A stretch of 64,000 nucleotides of DNA from Strigamia acuminata (lineage: Eukaryota > Arthropoda > Chilopoda > Geophilomorpha > Linotaeniidae), in assembly GCA_949358305.1 (NCBI GenBank), contig OX442318.1, forward strand, positions 5,938,501 through 6,002,500, given 5' to 3'. The number at the start of each line of letters is the position of its first letter. Positions within the stretch are counted from its first letter, which is position 1. Positions 22,783 to 33,734 of this stretch are shown here, one piece after another. The notes under the pieces were generated by a model that saw only the letters and a list, made by a program, of their open reading frames with translations, had not been told where the DNA came from and ran no database searches. The translations under genes and the position numbers were made by a program.

Positions 22783-23700
22783 TTTACACCTATTATTTCT
22801 TCCAGTGGATAGATGGGTTTAGGTAATGTTTTTGAACAAGTCATCTTTAACTAATTTCATATAGCTAATTTATTACATTTCAACAGCAATGAAGAAATGA
22901 TTAATCATATCCCAGAAAATTATACAAGAAAGAGGCCATTAAATGGTGACAAGTTTTTACAGATTAATTGTAAACTAAATAACATTGTTTAAATTACATT
23001 TTAATTTTTAAATATTTTCAAATGTTTTTTTTAAAAAGCCGATCATTGTACACTGGGGACTTGGAATTCATTTCATATCTGACAAGTGAGTTGGATTTAA
23101 AGCACATGGTATGCAAAAAATTAATTGACAATTTAACACAAGTAATGTCGCATCTAGGATGAATTTTGATTTAAAAGCTTTTTAATCACATTTTGCTAGG
23201 AATTCAGTGCTGATCCAACAGTTTTCACTTTATGGATCGATAATCAGTTAAAAATGTGCACACTTGACCGTGTTCTCTTGACCTCATTCTTACCATTTAA
23301 TGTAGCAAAAAAATTGTGGCATCCTTGGATTAAATTTCAGAACTGTAAAAACTGCAAAAATGATGTCATCGGTTTACGGATTGGCTCCAGTAAACCTCCA
23401 TTATTCGCCATCTTGTTTTATTCAAAATAAATGAGTCTTTTGCTGTTTTCTAATTGCACGTACGTAACTGACTCACAAAATAGATAAGCTTATTTTTTTT
23501 TCTAGATTCCTGGCAACAGAAGCAGAAGTGTGATTTACACAACAATTAAAAGAAGAATCTTAAAGGGAATAAATATCAAAAACATCTACATTGACCGGAA
23601 AGCTAGAAAAATATTTTCCTTTTTTTTTCTCATTTTCAATATCGTATTTTTGACCATTTACACCTTAACATCAATTAATAATAGACACATTAATAATTAA
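22783..23700 (+). pseudogene. Chimeric Cys-loop receptor pseudogene (delta 5' half, beta 3' half; copy F)
   Basis: Remnants of exons 1-4 (about 22800-22822, 22887-22950, about 23040-23109, 23210-23367) match copy J. In exon 1 the start codon is gone. The exon-2 donor has changed from GT to AC. Exon 3 has an eight-base insertion with a stop. Exon 4 breaks off at 23367 in the IDP region. The sequence then continues directly with beta-group intron 7 (GGTTTACGGATTGGCTCC) and exon 8 (23516-23700), in which a one-base insertion moves the stop codon. Exons 5-7, including Cys-loop, M1, M2 and M3, are absent. Confidence 0.85.
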
Positions 23701-24105
23701 AAATTACTAATTTGTAAATCCTTGTAATTTCTTTGTAACTTCTAGATAAAGAATAAATTCAGACTATTGACTGACTTACAAGTAGAACTACATCTTTGAA
23801 ATTTCAGAGCAAACAAATGTAAATTGTAAATCAGTAAATTGTCAATAAATTGATTTCACTACATATGCAATTATGTTCTTTGTAAATTATATACTACCAT
23901 GCTGAATTTTCTTACATACGACAGCACATCGTTCCAGCAGACAAAGCGAAAAGCTTTACCATAGAAACATCTATTGTACAGTCAAAACACTCGGCTTCAC
24001 AACGTGTAAAAGACCACTGGAGATTGAAAATGCTCCTTTCATTTTACTGTTTTTAGTGGATTAAGGTAATGTTGATATTTCGATTTGATATGCATATTGC
24101 ATTGT

Positions 24106-24194
24106 ATTGTATTGATAGTTTTAATAGCATTTACCACACGCGATGAAATACTAACTTCACACATAGTAAATGTCATTGAAACTATCAATACAAT
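24106..24194. mobile_element. Hairpin MITE in relic intron 1
   Basis: Same element as in copy E intron 1 (arms ATTGTATTGATAG / CTATCAATACAAT), carried along with the duplicated gene. Confidence 0.7.
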
Positions 24195-24234
24195 TAAGAT
24201 AATGTATCTTAACAAGACAACCATCCAATAACTA

Positions 24235-25416
24235 CAAATCAACACCAAAAAACCTGGGACACTAACTCAAAATCACAAAATTTAATTCACAAAATAAAGT
24301 ACAAAAAAGTAATAAAATGAAAAAATAGTCACAGCCATAATGTTCAGCCAGGTACCGGCAGAAAATATCTAGCATTAAAATTAAAATAAATTGTTTCATT
24401 GCTAAGTTATCTGCATGTTTGCATCTTTCAATTGATTCATAATACCTGAGACAGAGCAAACAAAAATCATAACTCCTGGGACAGAAATGAAAATCAGTAT
24501 TTTGTAGTACAAGTATCTCCATTACAGCTTGCAGTCGTCTTGGCTTAGAATTGATTAAATCTGAACACTTTTGTGCCGAAAAGTTTTCCCATAACTTTTT
24601 CAAAGTGGCAGAAAGATAGTCTTTTGTAGCAGGTCTCTTTTTTCGGATTTCAGACTTTAATATTCCCCAAACAGTTTCAATGGGGTTAAGATCAGGGCTG
24701 TTAGCAGGCCATCGGAGAACCCTGATACCTTTCCCTGCTAGCCACTCCTTCGTACCCTTTGCAGTATGACACAGTGCACCATCTTGCTGGTAAACAAAAT
24801 TAGTCCCTACTGCTGAATAGAAGATAGCTACCTTCTATTCAGCAGTTTAAATTAGTCACTCCTAGGAGTGACTTTTGCATGATGTTTTGATATTTTACTG
24901 CATTTACAGTTCTATGAAAAATGTGTAGGATCCCTAAACCATGTGTGGTCATACATACATACTAAAGGCTTGACCTTAGATTTGTAGAATGAATAATGTA
25001 ATTCAAAGATGCGGCGTCGAGTTGTACTGGTTGAAACATTGTGTTAAATGCAGTTCAACCATTCTAATCCAATCTCTGATGATGTAGAATGACGTTTGGC
25101 ATAAATTAATTTCTTAAGAGCTCAATCATCTCTTTTAGAAGTGAGCTTGGGCTTACCATTGGCTTCTTTGCGATTATATTTCCAATTATTTTAAACTGGA
25201 ATATTATTCTGCTAACAGAACTCTTACTAACAGCTAATTCTGCTGCTATACCACGAACAGATTTACCGGTACCTGGCTGAACCGGTACCTGGCTGAACAT
25301 TATAGCTGTGACTATTTTTACATTTTATTACATTTTATTACTTTTTTGTACTTTATTTTGTGAATTAAATTTTGTAAATTTGAGTTGGTGTCCCAGGTTT
25401 TTTTTATGTCGACTTG
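24235..25416 (-). mobile_element. Tc1/mariner transposon, degenerate
   Basis: 1182 bp with about 85-bp inverted terminal repeats beginning CAAATCAACA / CAAGTCGACA and sharing AACCTGGGACAC and AATTTAATTCACAAAATAAA. TA is present on both sides (24233-24234, 25417-25418), and related copies 33.5 and 36.3 kb show the uninterrupted AATAACTATAAT. Coding strand is minus. A 15-bp perfect hairpin (arms 24809-24823 and 24832-24846) and a repeated AATTAGTC interrupt the transposase. Confidence 0.88.
24262..25300 (-). pseudogene. Tc1-like transposase, broken
   Basis: Minus-strand pieces in several frames: an N-terminal helix-turn-helix (SVRGIAAELAVSKSSVSRII, about 25270-25210), a DDE region with QQDGALCHTA and WPANSPDLNPIE (about 24790-24670), and the C-terminal LWENFSAQKC and PRRLQAVME (24600-24520). 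The middle of the DDE domain is missing or scrambled around the hairpin at 24.8 kb. Not functional. Confidence 0.85.
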
Positions 25417-26530
25417 TATAATAAAATGCTAACCAATATTTTAACAGTGAAAAGACTAATCTTATCCCAGAAAATTATACAAGTATACGACCAGCTTGAA
25501 TATGCTCATTATATTTTACTCCTTTTACTACTTTCTGATCCTCATAAATGGATATAGGTAAAGTGTCTGAACAATTGAACAAAAACTTATAGCTAATATT
25601 GTAATATATTTTAAAAGTGATGAAAAAATGGCTAAACTTATCCCAAGCGACTACAGAAAAGTAAGACCATTAAACAGTGGTAAGTATTTATAAGTTATTT
25701 TTCAATTATGTGTTAATTTCTTCACCTATTTTAATTTTTTCAAAAAAATATTGTTTTATAAGAGCCAATCTACTTAAAATGGGCAATTGAAACTCATGTA
25801 ATATCTGAATTGAACTTAAAGCAGATGGTATATAAAGAATTATTTGCTAAATAACACAAAGAAATATCCCATTTAGAAGGAATTTTAATTTAAACTTTTT
25901 AATCTTATTTTCTTAGGAATTCAGTGCTGATCTTACAATTTACGCTTTTTGGGTCGATAAACAGTTAATAGTGAATGTATCTGACCTCGTGAATTTACCA
26001 TCTGAAGTAGCAAAAAAATTATGGCATCCTTGGATAGGATTCTAAAATTGTAAAAGCTGCGATGATATCATAATAGACCCCAATAAACACACATTTTACC
26101 TAGGTTGGAGAGGGATTTTTGTGCAATACAGGCTCGTTAAAGATTATCAATGTTAACAGATCTTTGTAAATTGAATTTCTAAACTAGCTTCATTTTCAGG
26201 AAATTAATCAGATTCACCTGTATCTTTGATTTTAGTCAATATCCTTTTGATAAACAGCACTGTAATATCGACGTACAGCTATGTAAGTTTCTAAGCTTAA
26301 GACAAAACAATTCCTGTAACCACAAAGTAATAAAATTAAATTTCCCTTGTGAATATTTGCTCAATCAATTGTAAACCAAATGGTGAAATAACATTTTACT
26401 GTATTGATGTATTTGCTTATGATCATGACATAAAAGTCTAACTTTCTGACTTTTTTTTCAATAGATGGTTGGAGTAGTCCTGTGAATATCTCTTCTTTTT
26501 ATTTCGAGAAAAATTTAAATAAACACATAT

Positions 26531-26758
26531 TGTTGTATTTGGGAAAAGACTGGATAACTTCGGATGAAAAGATATAAGACGTTTTTATTCGCACGGCATA
26601 TACAGCGCACGCGTCTCCAGAAGAACAAGTGACCGGAAGTCACGTTTACGTCACGTCAACCGCCGTGACCCGAAAATACAACCAACTCCCCCTAGCAGTC
26701 GGAGACCCTCATTCGAGATTTATACATATTCGGCCTGGTGACACACACGATTATAACA
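26531..26758 (-). repeat. LTR (3' in element orientation) of copia element B
   Basis: 228 bp; on the minus strand starts TGTTATAATCGTGTG and ends AATACAACA. The adjacent internal bases GAAGAAGGTGTA (minus strand) are the likely purine tract. Confidence 0.93.
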
Positions 26759-26929
26759 TACACCTTCTTCACCTGGTCAATGTGTAAAAACAAAGAAATA
26801 CAAAATCCATGAATGACATTACTAAAAACTAAAAATGGGCAAGTAATAACAGAAATACACTAATACAATCGAATAATAAAAGATCAAGAAATATAACATT
26901 GCTGCAAGACATATGAAATACGAAAAATA

Positions 26930-29900
26930 TTAATCCAGTCCACACATCTTTGAACACCAGCACTGCTTCTGCAAAGTCACCGCCTTCGTCAGCATATCCG
27001 CGACCATCTTGTCGGTTCCCGCGTGCAGCAACTCCACTTCTCCGTTCTCGACCTCGTCCTTTATAAAACAATAGCGCAAATTAATGTGTTTCGACCGCTG
27101 ATGCTGCGCCAGTCCTCGTGCCAACATCTCGGCCGACTCGCTGTCGGTGTACAGCCTCGCAGCGTCCCCCATCAATTCGTTCAGCCCCAGCTACTCCAGC
27201 TACTCCGTCATCTGTTCCTCGTTTCGTACGAATCGCAACTTCTTCCCCTTCGTCCCCTTCAGGTAACGCAAAATCCTCTTTCCCATCTTCCAGTGGGACA
27301 ATCCGTGGCTGTGATTGTATCGGCACAGGTAGTGAGTTGCGTAAGCGATGTCCGGTCTCGTTCCCTGCACGAGGTACATTAGCGACCCCATCAGGCTCTG
27401 GTACGGCACCTCGTCTGGATTTACGTCGTCTTCGGGCTTCGGTTGGTCGTGTTTGACCATCGGCGTCGACACTGGTTTGCATGGCCCCATCTGGAAACTT
27501 TCCAACACCTCCTCGATATAGGCTTCTTGCGACACGGTGATCGATCCATTTTCGATGTCGCATTCCACGTCAAGCCCCAAGATTCTTGTCGGTGTCCCCA
27601 AATCCTTGATCTCGACGGATTTTCTCAACAGGTCCGCCGTCCAATTCTCGATCCCAATATTTGACGTCACATTTAACATGTCGTCGACGAAAATCCCCAA
27701 TATTGTTGTCCCGCTGGCGTTGTTGAGCACGTACACGCCTTCATCCGCGTACAATCGTCGAAATCCATTCTTTCGGAGTATTTTGTCGAGTGTCAGATAC
27801 CACGTGCGCCCGGCCTGCTTGAGTCCGTAGATGGCTTTTAGAAGCTCGCACACCCACTCTTCTCGATCTCGTTCCTCGTTCCCGGGTGGCTGCTCCATGT
27901 ACACCTTCTCAAGCAGTTTCCCGTGCAGGTACGCTGTTTTCACGTCGTATTGTCGCACGCGCCAGTTTTGTTGGACAGCAATGGCTAGAAGTAGTCGCAG
28001 GCTCGCAAGTCGCATTACAGGTGAGTATGTGTCCTCGTAATCCAGTCCCGGCCGTTGTCCGCATCCGACGGCCACCAATCTGACTTTGTAACGCTCAATT
28101 TCGCCCTGCTGGTTCTTCTTGATTTTAAAAACCCATCTTGACTTCAGTACATTTGTTGCAACGGCTCTTTTCACCAGTCTCCACGTCTTGAATTCCTCGT
28201 GAGATTTCAGTTCCTCCTGGATCGCGCTTTCCCACTTCTTGTGTTCCGGGGAGTCCTGCGCTTGGACCACGGTGTTTGGCTCGACGTGCTTTACGCTCTT
28301 GCAGTATGTGGCGCCTCTTGGCTGCACCACCAGTCGGTCTGGCTTCTTTTTGATGCGCTTTGATTTGCGTGTTGTCGTGTTTTCGTTAGCTTCTTCGTCG
28401 TCTCCGTCTCCGTTTCCAGTGGTGGACTCCTCGTCTTCGGTGGCACCGTTGTCCGTTTCGTTGGGCTCTGAATTGTCTGTTGTCTGCTCCCCGGTCTCTT
28501 GCTCGGCGTCGTACGGCGACACGAAATTCGAACCCTGAGGCGAAGTCAGCATTTCTCCGCCCCATCTCGCCTCGTTGAATTTCAAGTCGCGTGTCGGCTC
28601 TAACTTCTCAGTTTTCGGGTCGTAGACTCGGTAGCCCTTTCTGTTGACGCAGTAACCCATAAAAATGACAGGTTTCGACTTCGCGTCCAATTTCTTTCGT
28701 TTGGAATTATGGATCCACATCTGCGCAGCACAGCCAAATATTCGAAAATAGCCAACTTGCTGCTTCCGTCCGCTCCAAAGTTCTTGTGGAATCCTGTCCC
28801 CGTTTCCTCTTGTCGAGCATCTGTTGCGCACGTGTGCGGCCGTCGCGACTGCCTCCGCCCAGAATTTGGAAGGCAAAGCCGCCGCCGTCAGCATCGTGCG
28901 TGCTGCCTCCATCAGCGTTCTGTTGCCGCGTTCAGCGATGCCGTTTTGGGCAGGTGAGAATGGCACCGTAAGCTCGTGGTGGACGCCGTTCGAATTCATG
29001 AACTCGCCCATTTCGTGGTTGACAAACTCGCCCCCGTTGTCGGATCGGATACGTTTAAGTTTCGTGTCGGTTTCGCGTTCCACAGCCGCCACAAACTCCT
29101 TAAAGTTCTCGAAAACGTCCGACTTCGACCTAATAAAATAGACAAACATCTTGCGACTGAAGTCGTCTATTAGCAAAAACAAATATCGGCTGCCGCCAAT
29201 CGTCTCTGTCAGCGGCCCGCACAGATCCATGTGCACGAGTTCCAATATTTTGGTCGATTGGTCGCTCACGATCGTTTTGAATGGTTTTCTGGCCATCTTC
29301 CCGGCTGCACACTCGTCGCATGCCCGCCTGTCCTTCTGTATTGGCCCCAAACCGTAAACTGCACCCGTTTCGTGCATTTTCGCCAGTGTTGCCGTGTTCA
29401 AATGGCACATTCGGTTGTGCCACACATCGATCTCGGTCGATTGTTGGCACGTGTTTGCCTGCGCGGCCACCACGGTCTCCACGTTCAGTCTATACACGTC
29501 CCCGATCTTCGTAGCCGTCATTATCACTCGGTCCCCGCTCGATATCGTACACTTCCCGCTTCCGAAAGCAACGAGTAAACCCGCGTCGTCGAGTTTTGGC
29601 ACCGAAATCAAATTGTCATTTAAATCAGGAATGTATAATACCTCCTTCGCGATCAAGTCAGCGTCGTTCGTAATGAATTTCACGTTTCCGCAGCCCATGA
29701 TTGGGATTTGGCGCCCATCTGCCAGCGTCACCTTTCGACTTCCGTCATCTGCCACGAACGATTCGAGAAAGTCCCTGTTCGCCGTCATGTGCCTCGTCGC
29801 TCCGGAGTCGAGGTTCCACTGCCGTCCTTCCGTTTGGTCGATTCTGACCTGAAATGCAAACTCTGGTCTGGCTTTCACAGCCCTGGCGGTGGCGTCTGGC

Positions 29901-30712
29901 TGCTGTTCCTTCTTCGCATTTCCTCTCGACTGCTTGGAATTGTTATCGCGTCGTCCCTCGCTCTCCTTCTGGCTGCGACAATTTCTGGCCATGTGCCCGA
30001 ATTTTTGGCAATTGAAACACCTTACGTTTTTCAGGTCTCGTTTCGCGTTCTGGTCACCGTTCCGTTCGCCGCCCCGATAGTTGTTCTTCGTGCGGCTGGA
30101 CAGGTTTACTTTGTGCAGTTTTTCAACTATTTCATCTTCACCGGTCTGTCGCGACTCCTCCTGCAGGATCATGTGGCGTAGCTTGACCATCGTCACCGCA
30201 TCATCGTCGCACATGTCGAACGCTCTTTGGATGCTGTGATACGCCTTCGGCAGGTTCTGGATTATCGTGGTCCCCATCTCTTGCTCGGAAACCTCGCCTC
30301 CAACAGCTCGTAGTTGGTTCACCGTCGACTCCACGCGTTGCAGGAACTTCGTGGCCGTCTCAGATTTTTCCCACTTCATTTTGGTCAGCTCGCGACGCAG
30401 TATTGTCTGTCTTTGGCGCGCTCGCCCTCGGTGGATTTCCTCCAGTTTCTCCCAGCATTCCCGTCCCGTGTCTTTGTTAATGACATAGACGGTCTGGGCA
30501 GGTGATAACGACTGGACGATCGCGTTCATCGCCTTTTCGTCCTTTCCTCGCCATGCGTTACGTACGGCTGCCGTCGCTCCGTTTCCCGGTGGCTCGTCCA
30601 CGATGACCGTCCACCATTCGGATTTCTTCAAGAAGACTCGCATTTTGAACGCCCACGTGGCGTAGTTGTCATCCTCCAGCTTTTCGATCCTCATCGCATC
30701 TCTGTCCGCCAT
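26930..30712 (-). pseudogene. Copia element B gag-pol polyprotein with damaged RNase H
   Basis: Open from 30712 down to 27200 (1170 codons), start MADRDAMRIEKLEDDNYATW. In order: capsid (UBN2 type), one CCHC knuckle (CFNCQKFGHMARNC, about 235), protease (NLDSGATRHM, about 300), integrase zinc finger (H..MCHLNTATL ... CDECAAGKMARK), core (DLCGPLTETIGG, RSDNGGEF), RT (WVFKIKKNQQGEIERYK, VKTAYLHGKL, GIFVDDMLNV), and the start of RNase H (TRPDIAYATHYLCRYN). After RNEEQMTE two in-frame TAG codons in a CTACTCCAG direct repeat end the frame. The sequence resumes at LYTDSESAEMLARGL to 26930. About 70 residues around the first RNase H catalytic site are missing. Confidence 0.92.
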
Positions 30713-30846
30713 TTTCGAAGGTTAATTGGCGATCTACCACGCGTTGGGAATTAGGCCTAACGTCTCGTGGTCCGGTCAGTGGTCACTCCTTCGTCAAAAC
30801 GCCCGGAAAATCGATACGAGATGTAAAAACTCACGCAGTGTTAGAT

Positions 30847-30863
30847 GCTGTGGCCCATAACCC
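30847..30863 (-). promoter_or_regulatory. Primer-binding site of copia element B (internal tRNA-iMet)
   Basis: Minus strand GGGTTATGGGCCACAGC, two bases after the 5' LTR. It matches the complement of the initiator tRNA-Met anticodon arm except for one base. Element A in this window uses the 3' end of the same tRNA instead. Confidence 0.75.
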
Positions 30864-30865
30864 TT

Positions 30866-31093
30866 TGTTGTATTTGGGAAAAGACTGGATAACTTCGGAT
30901 GAAAAGATATAAGACGTTTTTATTCGCACGGCATATACAGCGCACGCGTCTCCAGAAGAACAAGTGACCGGAAGTCACGTTTACGTCACGTCAACCGCCG
31001 TGACCCGAAAATACAACCAACTCCCCCTAGCGGTCGGAGACCCTCATTCGGGATTTATACATATTCGGCCTGGTGACACACACGATTATAACA
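30866..31093 (-). repeat. LTR (5' in element orientation) of copia element B
   Basis: 228 bp, nearly identical to 26531-26758; next to the primer-binding site. Confidence 0.93.
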
Positions 31094-32046
31094 CATATTA
31101 GTACCACCAGAATACAGGCTCGATAGTTCCGAGCGAGTGCTAAAAACCTGTGAAAATTCAAGTTTGAATGGCAAGTTCTTACCAAAAATACATTACGTTA
31201 ACAACTTTGATAGCATTTATCTTTTTTTACAGCTAGAAACATTTGTGTCAGTTACATCTTTGTTTTCAAAAGGATCCCAACTCAACACTTAATGCTCCTG
31301 TTCATACCGAGTATGCTCATTGTGATACTTTCGTGGATATCTTTCTGGTTGAAAGTAGAATTGGCAGCTCCAAGAGTTGCACTTGGTCTAACATCACTGC
31401 TCACATTGGCAACTCAATTTAGTTCTGCGCAAAGAGATTTGCCTTCTGTGTCAACACTCAAAGCGCTTGATTTGTGGATGGTTGTTTGTATTTTTATGGT
31501 CTTTTCATCCTTGGTAGTTTTCGCAATAGCTTACTCTTCTAACCAGTTGAAAACATTTAAAACCACCAACGTAATTTATTATACACCTCAGTCAATTAAA
31601 AGAAGAAGACGACAAAGGAAACCGGCAGTCGAAGTAAGAATGAGTAAATATTTATAGTCAGTAGTGAAGCATGAACTTGAGATGTAATGAATCCTGGTTA
31701 ATTATATGACTCTCGGGCACCCGAGAGTCATTCCCTCAGTCCACTTGTTTTCCATGAGGGGGCACCCCGTTACTGTAAGGGGTTTACGGATTGGCTCCCG
31801 TAAACCTCCATTGTTCGCTATCTTGTTTTATTCGAAATAAATGAGTCTTTCGCTGTTTCTAACATGAACTAATTTTTTTTCTAGATTCCTGGCAACAGAA
31901 GCAAAAGTGTGATCTACACAACAATTAAAAGAAGAATCTTAAAGGGAATAAATATCAAAAACATCAACATTGACCGGATAGCTAGAAAAATATTTCCCTT
32001 GTTTTTTCTCATTTTCAATATTGTATTTTGGACCATTTACACCTAA

Positions 32047-33313
32047 ACATCAATTAATAATAAACACATTAATAATTAGAAATTAAAAATTTGTGATTTC
32101 CTGTAATTTCTTTATAACTTCTTGACAAAGAATAAAGCTTTTTCCCATTCAAACATTATTCAAATTCAGACTGTGACAATTCTACCCTTTTGATGGATAG
32201 AATAAATTATTAAACTACCCAAAAGAGATAAAATTAACACCTTCTAAAACTAACAAGAACCTACACGAGTATGCTAAACTGTGTGCGCTAAGTGAATCCG
32301 ACTTACAATAATAATTACGAGTTTTACGATTTATTAGTTACACAACTAGTATATCAGGGTCTATTCTGTGTAAAACTGGCGGAGTTTGAGGTCTCCATCC
32401 GCCTCAAAGCCCTGACGGTCAATCTGATCGCGCTGATCAGCAACAGGGATTTATTCTACGGGTTTGCCTTCCCGTACAGACATTTATTGGCGGGTACAAT
32501 CACAACGATCCTACAATCATTGCGGGAAGTTTTCAAACCTCCATCCGCCTCAGAGCCATAATGGTCGTATGATCGCGTGATCAATGGCCAGGATTTGTTG
32601 CAAGAGTTTGCCTTCCCGCAACAGCTTGTGTATAAGCTGGTGTATTGACAGCAACAAAAGATATCAGATGTCAGGCTTAGTGAAAGAATCAGTGAAAACA
32701 AGCAAAAAGAGAAGGTCTGGCCAAAAACAAGACCTTATGTATGTTCTACAGAACAATAGAGATTAGTGACAGCCAATCGGACATCAGAATCCCTGGATTT
32801 ACAGGTCTCTTTAGGGATTAGCGAGTCCAGACCTTGCAGAAGACTAGGTCGAAATGAGCACAATTGGTTCCTCTCGACAGGTAAGTATTTCTAGCTTTAT
32901 ATTGATTCGATAGAATCAATATTCTTCAAAAATATTACATTTTAGACCAATAAATAAAAGTAATTTACTTAAACAACCACAGAATTAATTATAACTCTTT
33001 TAAATGTATTCGATATGCGCGCCTTTTACTAAATAGCGCCAACTGATGATAAACTGCGTACTACTTGGCTTTACAACCGTCACAAAACATTGACTGACTT
33101 AAAACTACATCTTTGTAGTTTCAGATGCAAAGGTTAAACTGTCAGTAAAATGTCAATAAATTGATTTCACTACATGCAATTATGTTCTTTGTTCTTTTCT
33201 TACATACGACAGCTCATCGATCCAGCAGACAAAGCGAAAAGCTTTACCATAGAAACATCTATTGAACAGTCAAAACACTCGGATATACGACGTGTAAAAG
33301 ACCACTGGAGATT
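32047..33313. other. 3' flank of copy G with a long LTR-like insertion
   Basis: No gene seen. The G poly(A) signal (32131) is followed by the LTR-like block 32172-33084, then gamma-type 5' flank with ACCATAGAAACATC (33247). Short ORFs at 32292-32766 are not convincing. Confidence 0.65.
32172..33084. mobile_element. Putative solo LTR (TGTGACA...GTCACA)
   Basis: A 913-bp insertion relative to the same flank after copies D and F, where CAGACTATTGACTGAC or a close variant is continuous. It begins TGTGACAATTCTACCC and ends ACAACCGTCACA. The flanks AGAC and AAAC may be a decayed 4-bp duplication. Repeated TCCGCCTCA(A/G)AGCC motifs occur at 32397 and 32539. Orientation is not settled. Confidence 0.55.
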
Positions 33314-33590
33314 GAAAATTCTCCTTACAGTTTGCTGTTTTAACTGTGTTATGTTGATATTTCGATCTGATATGCATATTGCATTGTATTGTATTGATAG
33401 TTTTAACAGCCTTTACCATACGCGATGGAGTGCTAACATCACATATGGTAAATGTCATTAAAACTATCTATACAATTAAGATAATGTATCTTAACAAGGG
33501 AACCACCCAATAACTATAATACAATGCTAACCAATATTTGAACAGTAAAAAAGAAATGACTAATCTTATCCCAGAAAATATAAAATATAA
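33314..33590 (+). pseudogene. Relic of a gamma-group Cys-loop receptor (exons 1-2)
   Basis: The exon-1 start codon is ATT instead of ATG (GATTGAAAATTCTCC), and the signal sequence is truncated before the splice site. Intron 1 with its MITE remains. Exon 2 (from about 33545) keeps AAAGAAATGACTAATCTTAT and stops after CCCAGAAAAT at a join to an AT-rich TATAAATATAAA stretch that leads into the 5' flank of copy H. Confidence 0.75.
33388..33476. mobile_element. Hairpin MITE in relic intron 1 (33.4 kb)
   Basis: Third copy of the gamma-group intron-1 element, arms ATTGTATTGATAG / AACTATCTATACAAT. Confidence 0.7.
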
Positions 33591-33734
33591 AATATAAATA
33601 TAAATATAAATGTCTTTTTTGCGAGAACGTCGAAACGATTTGTTTTCTGATAATGAGTTTAATCGTTTTCCCATAGATCCACACAACAAAGAACATACAC
33701 GTGTCACTATTGATGAAACATACAGCTTCACGAC

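Larger units (their letters stand above)
24030..25491 (+). pseudogene. Relic of a gamma-group Cys-loop receptor (exons 1-2 only)
   Basis: Exon 1 (24030-24065) keeps MLLSFYCF and then runs into TAG because 21 bases are missing. Intron 1 holds the gamma-group hairpin MITE and a Tc1 element. Exon 2 (25448-25491) keeps SEKTNLIPENYTSIR-like coding sequence and is then joined directly to the bases just before the start codon of copy G. The relic thus ends at a deletion junction AC|CAGCTTGAAT. Confidence 0.75.
26531..31093 (-). mobile_element. Ty1/copia LTR retrotransposon, element B (minus strand)
   Basis: 4563 bp in exon 6 of copy G, flanked by CATAT (26526-26530, 31094-31098). Its 228-bp LTRs (26531-26758, 30866-31093) differ at two positions I can see (for example 26697 and 26716). 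Read on the minus strand the 5' LTR is followed by GGGTTATGGGCCACAGC. This matches the complement of the anticodon stem-loop of initiator tRNA-Met, the half-tRNA primer used by Drosophila copia. The element is clearly GC-richer than the AT-rich genes around it. Its RNase H is damaged. Confidence 0.95.
25502..32046 (+). pseudogene. Cys-loop receptor pseudogene (beta group, copy G), split by a copia element
   Basis: Exons: 25502-25557, 25618-25679, 25763-25827, 25917-26131, 26200-26282, 26465-26530 plus 31099-31170, 31233-31633, 31885-32046. Apart from two lesions every phase and splice site is intact. Exon 4 has TAA at 26043-26045, where sister copies read CAA in TTCCAAAATTG. Exon 6 is interrupted after ACACATAT by copia element B. 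Signal peptide MLIIFYSFYYFLILINGYR, M2 APRVALGLTSLLTLATQ and M4 are preserved. Intron 4 (GCTCGT) and intron 6 (GCAAGT) have GC donors. AATAAA at 32131. Confidence 0.9.

Noticed and set aside
26043-26045. Direct claim of RNA editing for the shared stop codon
   Set aside because: No cDNA is available; single C-to-T mutations explain the observation, so it is kept only as something to check.
28239-30505. Plus-strand ORFs of 60-157 codons over copia B
   Set aside because: Antisense shadows of the GC-rich 1170-codon polyprotein.
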